Shown piece by piece: positions 61,001-62,588 of a stretch of DNA of 64,000 nt. This stretch comes from Rhinopomastus cyanomelas (Eukaryota; Chordata; Aves; Bucerotiformes; Rhinopomastidae). The translations under genes and the position numbers were made by a program. The notes under the pieces are model-generated. The model ran no database searches. It was not told the DNA's origin and saw only the letters and a list, made by a program, of their open reading frames with translations. Within the stretch, counting starts at the first letter, position 1, and each line of letters begins with the position of its first letter. The stretch is from NCBI GenBank assembly GCA_013400115.1, contig VXBP01002280.1:337196-401195 (forward strand). Reading direction: 5' to 3'.

Positions 61001-62588
61001 ATATAACCTCCCTTGTAAGTTAGAATAAATAAAGTTTATTAAAAATCCCCAATAATGTAAAGTTACCTCTAAGCGAATTAACAACGTTTTATGGTAATTT
61101 CTGATTTATGATGAAGATTAAACCTAGTTATAGAAAGCGCTTCAGAAACACTCATTCATTTAACACTATTTTTTTTAAATTCCCACCTAAAATATACTTC
61201 ATTAATTTTCGTACAGTTTCTTGGCTGCAAATCAACAATTTTATAAACAATTTTAAAGATTTTCAGATTCTTGTGATACGTGGTTGGCTGATAGGCTAGT
61301 TCCATGTTTTGAAGGCTAATTCATAAAAGCTACTAGATGTTTTGTGTGCGTTGCTTATATCCGAGTCAGATTTATTTACTGCCAAGGAATTCCTCCTATC
61401 AGACAAGCTTAATATCAGATCAATGAGATACTTAGAAAAAAATTATGACTACTGAGTCCTTAAAGAAAAGTTTAGCATTTAATATGTGACATATTTCTGC
61501 AAAATATGTTACTATAGCTTTTATATAGGTTTTTAGAACAGAAAACACTTCTTTGTTTGCCTAAAAAATAGAAAGTAGATGTTCCTAAAGGATAGCAGAG
61601 CACCACCAGAAATGCTTCTGTCTAATGCTGTTTAAACTTAAAAACCTGAGACTTCTCCTGCTACCTAAAGTTAACACGATGGATAAAACACTGTGAATAC
61701 TATACTCCTGTCTGAGTATTATTGAAGTATGGCACAAAATTCAGTCTAGGACCATATTTGTTCTGCCACCTATTAGCAGAAGTCATCAACTATACTTACA
61801 TCTTTATGTTATCTTTTTCTGTTGACAAGTTTTTCATTGAGGACTGTGCAGCAGAAAGATTTTTCTGATATTCATTAATTAAACAGTATTGCTGTTGCTT
61901 CACTGCCTTAATAGCCTCCAGTTCTTGAAGCAGTCTGTCCCAGCAGGCCACAGCAGGCTCTGTGGTTTGGAGCTCTGCTATATTTGATTCTTTTGTGTCG
62001 GGAAACACTTCTTGACTACTACACCAAGATTTTGCTTTCCTCGTTTCCAGTTCAGTTTGTAGCTTCTACAATCGAACCAAAGACAGAGAGAATTAGAAGA
62101 TGATCTTAAACACTTTCACTGTAAAATATAGGTAAATACTGATGCACCTACATACACATTCCTGCTTGTTTGCATGCAAATGAGCCTGCATGCCTGTGCA
62201 CATCATGGAAGCGCACACACCATCACAGATGTATCTACTGCTGTACTCTAGAAGAGCAGTATAAAATGTAGTATTTACATGGACATATTTGCATTAAGGT
62301 ACAGTGTTTGCAGACTGTCTGTTAGACAAACTGACTAATCATGCAGTTGAATTTTGTTTTGACCAAATGAATCATGCCTCTGTAAGTGTAAAGCTACATT
62401 AATAATGAGGAACGGTTTTGCAATGTCCATACCTCCAGCTCTTTCAGTTGTTCATTTATAAGCACAATATCCAGTTCAGCCACTTCATTTTTCAGCTCAT
62501 TGACCTTTTGTTCCTCTTCAAAATAGTCAGTGTTTACCAGCACTCCAGGAAATAGCTCTTTCTGGACAACTGCTTCTGCACCTGTGTC
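859..62588 (-). CDS. SYNE2: SYNE2 (nesprin-2), central part, 44 coding exons
   Basis: Nesprin-2 is a giant spectrin-repeat protein of the outer nuclear membrane; its C-terminal KASH peptide binds SUN proteins in the perinuclear space and its N-terminal calponin-homology pair binds actin. Only the repeat rod is in this window. Forty-four exons with AG/GT boundaries join into 3066 codons without a stop, and all junction phases agree. Exons 11-44 match human nesprin-2 as I remember it along their whole order, including NLEKVQMMLQ, SYNRDSEELIKWL and ESKRYERTEFAE, which separates it from the paralogue SYNE1. Both ends of the gene are outside the window. The frame includes a 2113-bp giant exon and a variable linker (exons 18-26). 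The only uncertain junction is exon 18 to exon 19. No internal promoter or polyadenylation site was recognised. Confidence 0.95.
1039..2672 (-). other. SYNE2: SYNE2 intron 43
   Basis: About 1.6 kb, AT-rich, with a short CT run; no CR1 or exon recognised. Overlapping short frames at 2117-2530 on both strands look like chance. Confidence 0.5.
1739..1751. repeat. CT microsatellite
   Basis: Short CT run on the plus strand in intron 43. Confidence 0.85.
2673..2877 (-). CDS. SYNE2: SYNE2 exon 43 of window
   Basis: 205 bp: one base plus 68 codons, ending in phase 0. Acceptor GATATGTTGGCAG, donor GTACAG. WNSVNEDITDQLQAAQVILQ then LWEPFE matches human WTQVNQAIADQLQKAQSLLQLWKAYS. Ends KIQDIK. Confidence 0.95.
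3181..3314 (-). CDS. SYNE2: SYNE2 exon 42 of window
   Basis: 134 bp, phase 0 to 2. Acceptor TCTATTTTTTAG, donor GTAAAC. SLQDESENIEESCAKLQAAA matches human SLQDEAESSEGSWEKLQEVI. The final AG joins G of exon 43 to make Arg, giving RWNSVNE (human RWTQVNQ). Confidence 0.95.
3315..4853 (-). other. SYNE2: SYNE2 intron 41
   Basis: About 1.5 kb; contains a hairpin-forming inverted repeat at 3921-3947 in a GC-richer patch (3770-4250). No repeat family or exon recognised. Confidence 0.5.
3921..3947. repeat. Perfect 11-bp inverted repeat, 5-base loop
   Basis: Arms TAGAAACTCCC and GGGAGTTTCTA around GCACT; in intron 41. Confidence 0.92.
4854..5024 (-). CDS. SYNE2: SYNE2 exon 41 of window
   Basis: 171 bp, phase 0 to 0, 57 residues. 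Acceptor GGTTCCTTTACAG, donor GTAAAT. VAQVKSSMLSVVEKWRSYED matches human VNQLKTSMQSVLQEWKIYDQ, ending HQVKILK. Confidence 0.94.
5025..6761 (-). other. SYNE2: SYNE2 intron 40
   Basis: About 1.7 kb; apart from the CR1 tail at 5478-5541 nothing recognised. Confidence 0.55.
5478..5541 (+). mobile_element. CR1 3' tail
   Basis: GGTCACAGGCTGGATTTGAT then CTAAGGGGTCTTTTCTAGTC and AATAATTCTGTGATTCC: only the last 60 or so bases of a CR1. Antisense to SYNE2. Confidence 0.82.
6762..6911 (-). CDS. SYNE2: SYNE2 exon 40 of window
   Basis: 150 bp, phase 0 to 0, 50 residues. Acceptor TTTTCGTTTAG, donor GTAAAA. ELENQLTTKSKMLEELKQSL matches human DIENQLAIKSKALDELKQSY. Confidence 0.95.
7803..7958 (-). CDS. 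SYNE2: SYNE2 exon 39 of window
   Basis: 156 bp, phase 0 to 0, 52 residues. Acceptor GTCACTTTCAG, donor GTAAAG. ITENENKAQTLHNWLEAQSD matches human ITESENKIQILNNWLEAQEE. Confidence 0.96.
8036..8125. repeat. Imperfect local repeat
   Basis: About three irregular copies of TTTTTCTAGGCAC…AGTGCC, containing short inverted GGCACTG/CAGTGCC arms. Lies in intron 38. Confidence 0.75.
9078..9254 (-). CDS. SYNE2: SYNE2 exon 38 of window
   Basis: 177 bp, phase 0 to 0, 59 residues. Acceptor TTTTTCTGTTCCAG, donor GTTTGA. MEINFKQWMVDFVNQSLLQM then STCDVESKRYERTEFAECLG matches human MEMDYKQWIVDFVNQSLLQL and STCDVESKRYERTEFAEHLG, among the most conserved stretches in the window. Confidence 0.97.
9371..9963 (-). 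mobile_element. CR1 LINE 3' fragment
   Basis: About 590 bp, reverse complement on the plus strand: 3' end AATCACAGAACATTGGGGAT, then TTGGAAGGGACCTTGAAAGA, extending into ORF2 (EVLLPLNSAPVRPHLEYCVQ on the minus strand). Frames are broken by indels. Same orientation as SYNE2; moderately young. Confidence 0.93.
10824..10970 (-). CDS. SYNE2: SYNE2 exon 37 of window
   Basis: 147 bp, phase 0 to 0, 49 residues. Acceptor TTACCCTCAG, donor GTAAAT. LQMEKLSSREAIAELMTWLD matches human LQMEKLPSRKAITEMISWMN. Confidence 0.95.
11408..11590 (-). CDS. SYNE2: SYNE2 exon 36 of window
   Basis: 183 bp, phase 0 to 0, 61 residues. Acceptor TGCACCTCAG, donor GTGAGA. FSKEVDEKSSLK is identical to human, and ELITQLPAIQEKLHQ is close to MLITQLPDIQEKLHQ. 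Confidence 0.96.
12475..12607 (-). CDS. SYNE2: SYNE2 exon 35 of window
   Basis: 133 bp: one base plus 44 codons, ending in phase 0. Acceptor CCTCCTTGTAG, donor GTAAGT. YNRDSEELIKWLDSAQQRMS then FWKEQSLSVSQDLPTIRDN matches human YNRDSDQLTKWLESSQHTLN and YWKEQSLNVSQDLDTIRSN; a diagnostic SYNE2 segment. Confidence 0.97.
13588..13784 (-). CDS. SYNE2: SYNE2 exon 34 of window
   Basis: 197 bp, phase 0 to 2. Acceptor AAATTCTGATAG, donor GTGGGT. VSCPEIRSQIGKLEEQWLSL matches human VSCPELEGQIAKLEEQWLSL. The final AG plus C of exon 35 gives Ser. Confidence 0.95.
14032..14057. repeat. 26-bp near-perfect palindrome
   Basis: Arms TTATGGTTTCAA and TTGAAACCATAA are exact reverse complements separated by AA. 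Confidence 0.9.
14493..14574 (+). mobile_element. CR1 3' tail
   Basis: GGTTGGACTCGATGATCCCA then GGGGTCTTTTCCAACCAGAG and GATTCTGTCATTCTGTGATT is a CR1 3' end, including its terminal octamer-like repeat. Antisense to SYNE2. Confidence 0.88.
16173..16186. repeat. CA microsatellite
   Basis: About seven CA units (TGCACACACACACACAAG). Confidence 0.9.
16301..16432 (-). CDS. SYNE2: SYNE2 exon 33 of window
   Basis: 132 bp, phase 0 to 0, 44 residues. Acceptor ATGTATTTTTTAG, donor GTATTT. EWTEFDDECLVFNKELEALA then SVLPSVNLVEETEERLIERI matches human KWEEFDENY… and TLPSVSLVEETEERLVERI. Confidence 0.95.
16567..17630 (-). mobile_element. Young 5'-truncated CR1 LINE
   Basis: About 1.06 kb CR1 in the same orientation as SYNE2, inside intron 32. 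It runs from the RT domain to the 3' end near 16567 (ATAGAACCATAAAATGACTA on the plus strand). The frame is unbroken and the sequence is the least diverged CR1 here, so it is the most recent insertion seen. Its 5' limit near 17630 is approximate; truncation there is usual for LINEs. Confidence 0.93.
16649..17653 (-). pseudogene. CR1 ORF2 fragment, reverse-transcriptase C-terminal half
   Basis: 334-codon open frame in the CR1 copy. It has the RT motifs GVPQGSVLGP (about residues 38-47) and FADD (68-71), the polymerase active-site block, and the family C-terminal region: LLPLYSALVRPHLEYCVQFW, then LGLFSLEKRRLRGDLINVYK and TEHWNRLPREAVESPS. The endonuclease domain and RT fingers are missing, so it cannot be autonomous. 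The first ten or so codons are flanking intron, and the ATG is accidental. Open frame suggests recent insertion, not function. Confidence 0.9.
18060..18233 (-). CDS. SYNE2: SYNE2 exon 32 of window
   Basis: 174 bp, phase 0 to 0, 58 residues. Acceptor GGGATTTTTTCAG, donor GTAATG. KKVSPSIFQKREEFWRELMN then EVKLLEQKAYQYGIHLESLL matches human AKILPSLLQNRETFWAEQVT and EVKILEEKSRQCGMKLQSLL. Confidence 0.95.
18424..18666 (-). mobile_element. CR1 LINE 3' fragment
   Basis: Reverse-complement CR1: CAGTTGGAAGTGACCTACAA then GACCATCTAGTCCAACTGCC, and TTGGTAAGGAAAGGCTTCCT toward the inner end. Same orientation as SYNE2, diverged. Confidence 0.82.
19048..19316 (+). mobile_element. CR1 LINE 3' fragment
   Basis: Diverged CR1 end: GAGAGGAAATGGCCTCAAGT, then GGGAGGTAGTGGAGTCACTA, and the tail GGATTTGATGATCCTGGAGT followed by AATGATTCTAC. 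Antisense to SYNE2. Confidence 0.8.
19681..20072 (+). mobile_element. CR1 LINE, first part of a chimera
   Basis: ORF2 fragment from the NLMRYNKGKCRVLHV region through PHLEYCVQFWAP to the EHLFYEE region, with stop codons (for example after FWAP). It stops where the second CR1 copy begins, and it contains exactly the section missing from that copy. Confidence 0.85.
20073..20690 (+). mobile_element. CR1 LINE, second part of a chimera
   Basis: CR1 ORF2 C-terminal part (DLLESSPVERDLGVLVDNR…) to the normal CR1 3' end (TTTCAAGGTCCCTTCCAATC, then TGTTCTGTGATTCTGTG). An internal deletion coincides with a single N at 20277: the frame jumps from SALVRPH directly to the RDLGLFSLEE region. Antisense to SYNE2, low divergence. 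Confidence 0.88.
21054..21254 (-). CDS. SYNE2: SYNE2 exon 31 of window
   Basis: 201 bp, phase 0 to 0, 67 residues. Acceptor GTTTACATTGTAG, donor GTATCA. DVLDDMWGILKAKYMELNPP matches human DVLDSMWGMLRARYTELSSP; ends ESHLENHK. Confidence 0.95.
21414..21533 (-). CDS. SYNE2: SYNE2 exon 30 of window
   Basis: 120 bp, phase 0 to 0, 40 residues. Acceptor GTTCTTAATTCAG, donor GTAAGA. QVAKLRGHGERFQLPITLIQ then EAYKLE matches human RVAKLRDEGERLHLPYALLQEVYKLE. Confidence 0.95.
21534..22628 (-). other. SYNE2: SYNE2 intron 29
   Basis: About 1.1 kb; a 90-codon plus-strand frame at 21784-22056 is not recognisable as any protein. Nothing else seen. Confidence 0.5.
22629..22730 (-). CDS. SYNE2: SYNE2 exon 29 of window
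   Basis: 102 bp, phase 0 to 0, 34 residues, one of the smallest exons. Acceptor TTTCTTTTGCAG, donor GTAATT. NEIRLLYDRLIEKKAALQQY … VSEQLQ matches human NEIKRLYHQLIKSKTSLQQS … VAEQLQ. Confidence 0.94.
23829..24038 (-). CDS. SYNE2: SYNE2 exon 28 of window
   Basis: 210 bp, phase 0 to 0, 70 residues. Acceptor TTTCAACCCTGTAG, donor GTACTC. TLSVELQKLHTDLSDKKDDL matches human TLALELKKLYLALSDKKGDL; the end reads MKAGLDHNSNYQ (human LKAGLDYNRSYQ). Confidence 0.95.
24285..24437 (-). CDS. SYNE2: SYNE2 exon 27 of window
   Basis: 153 bp, phase 0 to 0, 51 residues. Acceptor GTCTTTACCCAG, donor GTAACT. NLDRKLFELLLAISRCLSNM matches human NLDKKLFELFLTLSQCLSSV. Confidence 0.95.
25005..25136 (-). CDS. SYNE2: SYNE2 exon 26 of window
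   Basis: 132 bp, phase 0 to 0, 44 residues. Acceptor CCCAATGTTAG, donor GTAAAA. ITTRMNMLPRGTF… then PTVEELKTYTVQLGDLSQEA matches human PTTEELKTYTTQLEDLRQEA. It ends the linker and restarts the rod. Confidence 0.94.
26045..26186 (-). CDS. SYNE2: SYNE2 exon 25 of window, linker
   Basis: 142 bp: one base plus 47 codons, ending in phase 0. Acceptor CCCAATACAG, donor GTCTGT. CNKWQYLQQELSSKMNSPLC then QLVEPQ matches human DKWQYLHHELSSKIKLPLPQLVEPQ. The first 20 residues (NGESGPKNKRDDPISAPKDQ) are polar and poorly conserved. Confidence 0.93.
26642..26866 (-). mobile_element. CR1 LINE 3' fragment
   Basis: Reverse-complement CR1: ATCACAGAATTGTTTGGGTT then TGGAAAAGACATTTGAGGTC, and further in CTTAAATACCTCCAGGGGTG and GTGACTCCATCCTGACTGGG. 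Same orientation as SYNE2, diverged. Confidence 0.85.
26975..27087 (-). CDS. SYNE2: SYNE2 exon 24 of window
   Basis: 113 bp, phase 0 to 2. Acceptor TCTATGCACAG, donor GTATGC. DLKVKAAEQKSLIDFIESCV matches human ELKPMEQKDFIKFIEFN. The final AG joins C of exon 25 to make Ser. Confidence 0.9.
27985..28110 (-). CDS. SYNE2: SYNE2 exon 23 of window, linker
   Basis: 126 bp, phase 0 to 0, 42 residues. Strong acceptor GGTCTGTCTTTACAG and donor CAG/GTAATT. The frame IHNRERIDSEPLHILHSNGS then SMPQLALAEQPLLWHSGYQN is open and occupies the place of the human stretch …LKKSSEPEHQEALQPVNLSE…; similarity is weak apart from SEP. Non-helical, Ser/Pro/Gln-rich. Being phase 0/0 it can be skipped without a frameshift. 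Confidence 0.72.
29013..29180 (-). CDS. SYNE2: SYNE2 exon 22 of window
   Basis: 168 bp, phase 0 to 0, 56 residues. Acceptor GTCCCTTCTAG, donor GTAAAG. VRLSEIEQKVLSLLEDC…, then EALSSKLKEVKCNLEKVQMM matches human EALSLKLKTVKCNLEKVQMM almost exactly. Confidence 0.96.
30591..31076. other. Assembly gap, 486 N
   Basis: Unsequenced run in intron 21. Exons 21 and 22 join in phase and match the human order, so it need not hide an exon. AAAATTC stands at both edges. Confidence 1.
31450..31683 (-). CDS. SYNE2: SYNE2 exon 21 of window
   Basis: 234 bp, phase 0 to 0, 78 residues. Acceptor TGCTTTGCTTCAG, donor GTAAGA. The first 35 residues are linker (SDKPSPVPTATLGSQG…); then CQAQVAELEQWLDKTKVSL matches human CKTQVAELELWLQQANVAV, so a spectrin-like helix restarts about residue 39. 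Locally GC-richer than other exons. Confidence 0.93.
32415..32577 (-). mobile_element. Old CR1 LINE 3' fragment
   Basis: GAATTACTGAATGGCTTGGG then TTGGAAGGAAACTTGAAATTC and CAACCCCCCTGCTCTGAGCA is a reverse-complement CR1 3' end. It abuts the plus-oriented fragment starting at 32578. The inner border is approximate. Confidence 0.75.
32578..32996 (+). mobile_element. Old CR1 LINE 3' fragment
   Basis: Encodes a degraded ORF2 end recognisable as CR1: GLSYEDRLSELGLFNPKKRR… and VEHWNWLPREVAEAPSLEIF, followed by the 3' end CTTTGGAGGTCTCTTCCCAC and TGTGATTCTATG. One frame stays open for 100 codons despite divergence. Antisense to SYNE2. Confidence 0.88.
33588..33656 (-). mobile_element. CR1 3' end fragment
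   Basis: CACAGATTCACAGAATGG… then TTGGATTGGACCTCTAGTCC and AACTCCC is the reverse complement of a CR1 3' end; about 70 bases, same orientation as SYNE2. Confidence 0.65.
33835..33942 (-). CDS. SYNE2: SYNE2 exon 20 of window, linker
   Basis: 108 bp, phase 0 to 0, 36 residues. Acceptor CTCTCTACAG, donor GTGAGT. DTDEIIESHSKHREETSVPT then LESTGGLGRDDGSQAM: acidic, His/Ser/Thr-rich, no coiled coil. Little similarity to the corresponding human stretch, so support comes from splice sites and phase. Skipping would keep the frame. Confidence 0.8.
33947..33962. repeat. AG/CT dinucleotide microsatellite at exon 20 acceptor
   Basis: Eight AG units on the plus strand. On the transcript strand this is a CT run immediately before the acceptor CTACAG, so it forms the pyrimidine tract of exon 20. 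Confidence 0.95.
34456..34516 (-). mobile_element. Possible old CR1 3' end
   Basis: ACAGAATCATTTAAGACAG then AAAAGACCATTAAGGTCAT resembles a reverse-complement CR1 tail, but it is short and diverged. Confidence 0.4.
34681..34763 (-). CDS. SYNE2: SYNE2 exon 19 of window, linker
   Basis: 83 bp: two bases plus 27 codons, ending in phase 0. Acceptor AGGGAAGTACAG, donor GTAATG. PDKDDKRHKEDSTSSWSSGT aligns with human HDKDMEEDRASSSSGT. Polar and Ser-rich, probably disordered. Confidence 0.85.
34764..35641 (-). other. SYNE2: SYNE2 intron 18, searched for a missing small exon
   Basis: Human nesprin-2 has about 18 residues (DNGDEKAEPSPQSW…) between the parts matched by exons 18 and 19. No stretch here has good splice sites, an open frame and that similarity. 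The best phase-compatible piece, ending at the donor near 35265, has a weak acceptor. Confidence 0.4.
35642..35750 (-). CDS. SYNE2: SYNE2 exon 18 of window, linker; donor uncertain
   Basis: The acceptor (TGTGTATTTTTTGTAG) is strong. LKKRGMLSLLPSLDEELEDSS aligns with human KLNRRGSMSYLAAVEEEVEESS, so the start and frame are firm. Two donors are possible. AGA then GTGAGT at 35676 is the best match to consensus (75 bp, phase 0) but does not fit exon 19. T then GTACGT at 35642 (109 bp, phase 1) restores the frame into exon 19 and is used here. A still unseen small exon between 18 and 19 is the alternative. Confidence 0.7.
36313..36507 (-). CDS. SYNE2: SYNE2 exon 17 of window
   Basis: 195 bp, phase 0 to 0, 65 residues. 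Acceptor GTTGCTCCTTAG, donor GTAAGT. GEMEAVKEEIIKLRQRKEDT…SDLHQRLQQE matches human QILSLNQRKEDLL…LNLHQHLKQE. After about residue 40 it turns into an acidic, Ser/Thr-rich tail (GSGDDPTVSISAQSDLIETD): the rod ends here and the linker begins. Confidence 0.93.
36508..38399 (-). other. SYNE2: SYNE2 intron 16
   Basis: About 1.9 kb; no repeat family or exon recognised. Confidence 0.5.
38400..38525 (-). CDS. SYNE2: SYNE2 exon 16 of window
   Basis: 126 bp, phase 0 to 0, 42 residues. Acceptor TATTTCACAG, donor GTGAGT. EAIKKSEECDQEIEKLKQFL aligns with human TNEWDEEIENLKQIL. Ends VHCPE. Confidence 0.92.
39181..39193. repeat. Poly-C tract
   Basis: Thirteen consecutive C on the plus strand (G on the transcript strand), preceded by CA and followed by G. 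Confidence 0.95.
41939..41959. repeat. AAAC/poly-A simple repeat
   Basis: AAAC units running into poly-A on the plus strand, about ten bases past the exon 15 donor. Confidence 0.8.
41969..42151 (-). CDS. SYNE2: SYNE2 exon 15 of window
   Basis: 183 bp, phase 0 to 0, 61 residues. Acceptor TCCTAATAG, donor GTACTT. VILDHVGPMQKTVV… aligns with human VILENIRPMKKTIA, which fixes the acceptor at 42151. A second in-frame acceptor (CCATGCAG) 30 bases further in would drop ten residues. Ends KEQNDLLE. Confidence 0.93.
42152..43725 (-). other. SYNE2: SYNE2 intron 14
   Basis: About 1.6 kb with nothing recognised; several short plus-strand frames are chance. Confidence 0.5.
43726..43848 (-). CDS. SYNE2: SYNE2 exon 14 of window
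   Basis: 123 bp, phase 0 to 0, 41 residues. Acceptor CAAAATCTAG, donor GTCTGT. ELDAIESHVKVLEKDVAKIK… then TILSSKDLLEFSPKDQLK matches human KTILLSKEIFDFSPEEHLK. Confidence 0.94.
44126..44168. repeat. Two-copy direct repeat, 22-bp period
   Basis: TGACAAGACAGTTTTCCAGT occurs twice in a row, with only a short spacer difference. It lies in intron 13. Confidence 0.85.
44281..44978 (-). mobile_element. Old CR1 LINE fragment
   Basis: Reverse-complement CR1, much diverged. Hallmarks at 44884-44976 correspond to the CR1 RT-region stretch that usually reads CTTTGTTGAACTTCA…AGGTTTCTTTCAGCCCA…CTGAATGGCAG; the 3' end lies near 44281 (AGAATCACAG). Same orientation as SYNE2; many indels, no intact frame. 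It explains a 169-codon plus-strand frame here. Confidence 0.75.
45232..45417 (-). CDS. SYNE2: SYNE2 exon 13 of window
   Basis: 186 bp, phase 0 to 0, 62 residues. Acceptor CTTGTCTCCAG, donor GTAAGT. Starts MALEDSEQKQNLLHS, nearly identical to human MALEDSEQKHNLLHS; this Met is internal to the protein, not a start. Ends LPQIQHLTD. Confidence 0.95.
45418..46777 (-). other. SYNE2: SYNE2 intron 12
   Basis: About 1.4 kb. A short stretch near 45520-45547 resembles a CR1 3' end (CACAGAATCACTGAACATTA) but is too short to call. Otherwise nothing recognised. Confidence 0.5.
46778..46915 (-). CDS. SYNE2: SYNE2 exon 12 of window
   Basis: 138 bp, phase 0 to 0, 46 residues. Acceptor CATTTCGTAG, donor GTAAGT. 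AANRMEEYDELVKNIKDWIENTNCLL… aligns with human KMEEYSDLLKSTEAWIENTSHLL. The DWIENT stretch is the conserved Trp of a spectrin-repeat first helix. Confidence 0.93.
47450..47632 (-). CDS. SYNE2: SYNE2 exon 11 of window
   Basis: 183 bp, phase 0 to 0, 61 residues. Acceptor CTCTCCACATGCAG, donor GTAGAT. The segment AQELMDILVIPLQQYQQVSQ and the end ERRTAILNK follow human nesprin-2 closely as I remember it; this is the first exon where I recognise the human protein directly. Two poly-T runs lie just past the donor on the plus strand. Confidence 0.93.
47955..48095 (-). CDS. SYNE2: SYNE2 exon 10 of window
   Basis: 141 bp, phase 0 to 0, 47 residues. Acceptor TACTCTGACAG, donor GTAAGC. Encodes VSSEVLQRSPQQVLKRKAE…IEKMLQQKSENIVKAKEVQK, basic and helical; continues into exon 11. 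Confidence 0.88.
48096..50864 (-). other. SYNE2: SYNE2 intron 9
   Basis: About 2.8 kb, strongly AT-rich around 48440-50350. No exon or repeat family recognised. A 69-codon minus-strand frame at 49324-49533 lacks usable splice sites and nesprin similarity. Confidence 0.55.
50865..51020 (-). CDS. SYNE2: SYNE2 exon 9 of window
   Basis: 156 bp, phase 0 to 0, 52 residues. Acceptor AATTTTGTAG, donor GTAACT. Encodes DVQSVIDKERQTLKDIMERLW…EIETQLEDCKKVLQDLEDK, a clear heptad-patterned helix pair. Confidence 0.87.
51021..53789 (-). other. SYNE2: SYNE2 intron 8
   Basis: About 2.8 kb. Holds one CR1 3' fragment (52455-52668); 53100-53360 is very AT-rich. No exon recognised. Confidence 0.6.
52455..52668 (+). 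mobile_element. CR1 LINE 3' fragment
   Basis: Matches the last part of CR1: a degenerate copy of the ORF2 end (GAGGTTGCCCAAGGAAGTTG) followed by the 3' untranslated end CTTAAGGTCCCTTCCAAACC and CATTCTATGATTCTAT. The copy is antisense to SYNE2, 5' truncated and diverged. Confidence 0.85.
53790..53946 (-). CDS. SYNE2: SYNE2 exon 8 of window
   Basis: 157 bp: one base plus 52 codons, ending in phase 0. Acceptor CTATTTCATAG, donor GTTAGT. Encodes LSEKTQEHKDSVQAEIEDR…LLHDATGKAAQLE. A 160-codon plus-strand frame overlaps it but is its antisense shadow. Confidence 0.86.
54651..54916 (-). CDS. SYNE2: SYNE2 exon 7 of window
   Basis: 266 bp, phase 0 to 2. Acceptor TTTACCTAG, donor GTAAGT. Encodes LERETIILDKLQEEQPESL…QQQLLLLLLLHRIRNIL…IKAMQDRCK. 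The Gln/Leu run (QQQ then seven Leu) is notable. The final AA joins G of exon 8 to make Lys, giving KLSEKTQEH. Confidence 0.86.
55294..55499 (-). CDS. SYNE2: SYNE2 exon 6 of window
   Basis: 206 bp: two bases plus 68 codons, ending in phase 0. Acceptor AAGATTTTAG, donor GTGAGT. Encodes SNIDSAENDLVKLRQVSG…LWESWLGLLEAAKGLEI…EWKFINEE, with the paired Trp residues typical of spectrin-repeat helices. Confidence 0.87.
56215..56354 (-). CDS. SYNE2: SYNE2 exon 5 of window
   Basis: 140 bp: one base, 46 codons, one base. Acceptor TTTTTCCTACAG. The peptide is YLEKYRGYMKTK…YKEALEHLEE. Two donors stand five bases apart in GTAAGGTAAGAG; only the first (exon ending AAA, then GTAAGG) keeps the frame into exon 6, giving Ile as the split codon. 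Confidence 0.83.
56849..57171 (-). CDS. SYNE2: SYNE2 exon 4 of window
   Basis: 323 bp, phase 0 to 2, 107 full codons. Acceptor AACACTTTCAG, donor GTAGGT. Encodes SALEEACKTAELYNEAVL…FRRSKEDCQTPPWKQEEF…LREKAQRKEADEQ, a spectrin-repeat helix set. The closing AG plus the A of exon 5 makes Arg, so the frame passes into YLEKYRGYM. Confidence 0.87.
57172..58596 (-). other. SYNE2: SYNE2 intron 3
   Basis: About 1.4 kb of unique-looking sequence; no exon or repeat recognised. Open frames on the plus strand at 57604-57801 and 58017-58295 look like chance. Confidence 0.55.
58597..60709 (-). CDS. SYNE2: SYNE2 giant exon (exon 3 of window)
   Basis: 2113 bp, one base plus 704 codons, ending in phase 0. 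Acceptor TTGGTTTTGGCAG, donor GTGAGT. It encodes continuous alpha-helical coiled coil from GPMNNTVLLEKIKAF to KLKTDIAVRV, covering several spectrin-like repeats; repeat Trp residues are visible, for example LDQWWQHVQQAV, FNWSQVM and IRWEAIQNMM. The open frame runs into both introns, so the true limits are set by splice sites and by phase with exons 2 and 4. Other exons here are 83 to 323 bp. From general knowledge, human SYNE2 also has one very long internal exon, which supports the assignment. No start codon is used here. Confidence 0.93.
60710..61799 (-). other. SYNE2: SYNE2 intron 2
   Basis: About 1.1 kb, AT-rich, with no recognisable repeat or exon. Both splice sites are canonical. Confidence 0.6.
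61800..62065 (-). CDS. SYNE2: SYNE2 exon 2 of window
   Basis: 266 bp, phase 0 to 2. Acceptor CGATTGTAG, donor GTAAGT. Encodes KLQTELETRKAKSW…CWDRLLQELEAIKAVKQQQY…, with the Trp-x-x-Leu pattern of a spectrin-repeat helix. The final AT is completed to an ATG Met codon by the first G of the giant exon, so the split codon supports the junction. Confidence 0.85.
62433..62588 (-). CDS. SYNE2: SYNE2 exon 1 of window
   Basis: 156 bp, phase 0 to 0, 52 residues. Acceptor TTGTGTTGTAG, donor GTATGG. The peptide starts DTGAEAVVQKELF and ends NEQLKELE; it is acidic and helical, rich in Glu, Leu and Val with heptad spacing, as expected for a spectrin-repeat helix. It joins exon 2 (KLQTELETRK) in frame. Identity rests on continuity with the later SYNE2 exons. 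Confidence 0.8.
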
